Shown: piece after piece, positions 6,164 to 6,246 of the stretch
How positions within the stretch are numbered: position 1 is the first letter of the stretch
Layout: every line of letters starts with the position of its first letter
NCBI GenBank assembly: GCA_903871715.1
Contig: CAIQHW010000410.1
Span: 1-6,246 of the forward strand
Length of the DNA stretch: 6,246 bases
From: an uncultured bacterium
GTDB lineage: Bacteria > Bacteroidota > Bacteroidia > Chitinophagales > CAIODY01
Reading direction: 5' to 3'
Translations under genes and position numbers: made by a program
The notes under the pieces: generated by a model
The model's database searches: none
Told to the model about the DNA's origin: nothing
The model's input: the letters and a program-made list of their open reading frames with translations, nothing else

Positions 6164-6246
6164 ATTGCGTAATTACACCAAGTATATCATCTTCTTTGAG
6201 GATCAATAATTCCTCGCCATTAACCTTTACTGTTTGTCCTGCAAAC
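6162..6246 (-). CDS. groES: Co-chaperonin GroES, C-terminal fragment at the window edge
   Basis: The last 27 codons of groES run in from the right edge (first full codon at 6245-6243) to the TAA at 6164-6162. The peptide begins FAGQTVKVNGEELLILKE and ends DDILGVITQ, matching the conserved GroES C-terminus (GxxVKxxGEELLxxxEDDILxxI). GroES caps the GroEL ring. Only 11 bp separate its stop from the groEL ATG, the standard groES-groEL operon order. Incompleteness is due to the window boundary, not a mutation. The version is closer to proteobacterial than to Bacteroidota GroES, judged from memory. Confidence 0.9.
   Translation of the reverse strand, partial: FAGQTVKVNGEELLILKEDDILGVITQ

Noticed and set aside
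1..6246. CRISPR arrays, tRNA or rRNA genes, insertion sequences, phage or defence genes
   Set aside because: No spaced direct repeats, cloverleaf-like segments, transposase motifs or terminal inverted repeats were seen; nearly all the sequence is accounted for by the listed genes.

Overview
The window reads as a fragment of a Bacteroidota genome (most like the Chitinophagales/Sphingobacteriia side, by recall) joined near position 5660 to a short piece that looks proteobacterial. The Bacteroidota assignment rests on three things. Promoter-like elements of the TAnnTTTG type lie just upstream of genes. AT-rich leaders carry no Shine-Dalgarno sequence. The protein versions are typical of the phylum: an Nfu-type protein with the Nfu N-terminal domain, a RecR with a matching N-terminus, and a 440-residue single-lipoyl E2.

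Layout: 1-169 is a leader with a TTTG-N20-TACGTTTG promoter and a 17-bp palindrome over its upstream element. 170-2122 (+) is a Kup-type potassium transporter. 2195-2779 (+) is a Nfu/NifU-like iron-sulfur cluster protein. It is followed by a strong hairpin (2809-2844) that can serve both nfu and the convergent gene. 2863-3654 (-) is an unassigned polytopic membrane protein. 3655-3807 is a divergent intergenic region with promoter-like motifs on both strands. 3808-5130 (+) is a 2-oxo acid dehydrogenase E2 acyltransferase with a terminator right after it (5150-5177). 5191 onward (+) is recR, intact through the Toprim core and then cut off near residue 157-160. From about 5658 to the right edge the minus strand carries the first ~164 codons of groEL, preceded by the last 27 codons of groES, in the usual groES-groEL order.

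The genes left of the junction are ordinary housekeeping functions (ion uptake, Fe-S assembly, central or branched-chain metabolism, recombinational repair) with no evident shared pathway; most appear to be transcribed on their own. The recR/groEL boundary cuts both genes mid-domain at a short shared sequence. The GroEL is of proteobacterial type and has a strong Shine-Dalgarno, unlike every other gene here. A chimeric read or assembly join is the simplest explanation, and a real rearrangement the less likely one. I do not see a convincing undescribed multi-gene system. The observations most worth following up are the junction, the palindrome over the kup promoter, and a heptamer tandem repeat inside the E2 linker.
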